A stretch of DNA of 6,624 nt from Hyphomicrobiaceae bacterium UBA2767 (GTDB lineage Bacteria; Pseudomonadota; Alphaproteobacteria; Rhizobiales; Methyloligellaceae). Where the stretch lies: NCBI GenBank assembly GCA_002352635.1, contig DEIT01000070.1, forward strand, positions 9,003 to 15,626, written 5' to 3'. Shown here one piece after another: positions 6,607 through 6,624 of this stretch (positions within the stretch are counted from its first letter, which is position 1; every line of letters starts with the position of its first letter). The position numbers and the translations under genes are program-made. Under the pieces are notes generated by a model. That model did no database searches, was not told where the DNA came from, and worked only from the letters and a program-made list of their open reading frames with translations.

Positions 6607-6624
6607 GTATACAATTTTTATTGT
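6607..6624. promoter_or_regulatory. Possible operator: AT-rich dyad upstream of the importer operon
   Basis: The right edge of the window holds the inverted repeat ACAAT-TTTT-ATTGT (6611-6624), overlapping the palindrome GTATAC (6607-6612), 22 or more bases upstream of the operon's first ATG. TTGTATAC-type palindromes are typical targets of GntR-family (FCD) repressors, which often control such transporters, but the match here is imperfect and the sequence is cut by the window edge. No -35/-10 pair can be assigned in the 39 bases available. Dyad seen directly; regulator inferred. Confidence 0.3.

Overview
The window holds the 3' part of one plus-strand dehydrogenase gene and, converging on it from the minus strand, a complete five-gene operon for a peptide/nickel/opine-class ABC importer (Dpp/Opp type). 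The sequence is GC-rich, the genes are tightly packed, and the protein sequences (notably the substrate-binding protein with its LDCPNNR...ICQ stretch) resemble those common in Alphaproteobacteria, particularly the rhizobia/Brucella group (Hyphomicrobiales). That assignment is recognition by eye, not a search result.

Layout: positions 1-912 (+) encode a Gfo/Idh/MocA-family NAD(P)-dependent oxidoreductase whose first roughly 20 residues lie off the left edge. After a 19-base convergent junction, the minus strand reads, in transcription order from the right: periplasmic substrate-binding protein (6579-4999), an 86-base gap with a perfect 13-bp stem-loop followed by a short T run, permease B (4912-3920), permease C (3915-2971), ATPase D (2966-1989) and ATPase F (1996-932). 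The last four genes are separated by 4 bases, 4 bases and an 8-base overlap, so they are almost certainly one translationally coupled transcript. About 39 bases of leader upstream of the binding protein are present, with a strong Shine-Dalgarno and an AT-rich dyad that could be an operator.

How it works together: the secreted binding protein captures a ligand in the periplasm and delivers it to the B/C permease pair, and the D/F ATPase pair powers import. The stem-loop after the binding-protein gene fits the usual arrangement that yields more binding protein than membrane complex. The ligand cannot be read from the sequence. The binding protein lacks the Asp that E. coli DppA and OppA use to hold a peptide's free amino group, so a non-peptide or modified ligand is possible. 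The neighbouring oxidoreductase might act on an imported compound, but it is on the opposite strand and not co-transcribed, so the link is only positional.

No RNA genes, mobile elements, CRISPR arrays or long repeats were seen, and no gene-free stretch exceeds 100 bases. I found no evidence of a previously undescribed system; this is an ordinary, intact transport locus with a few details worth checking.
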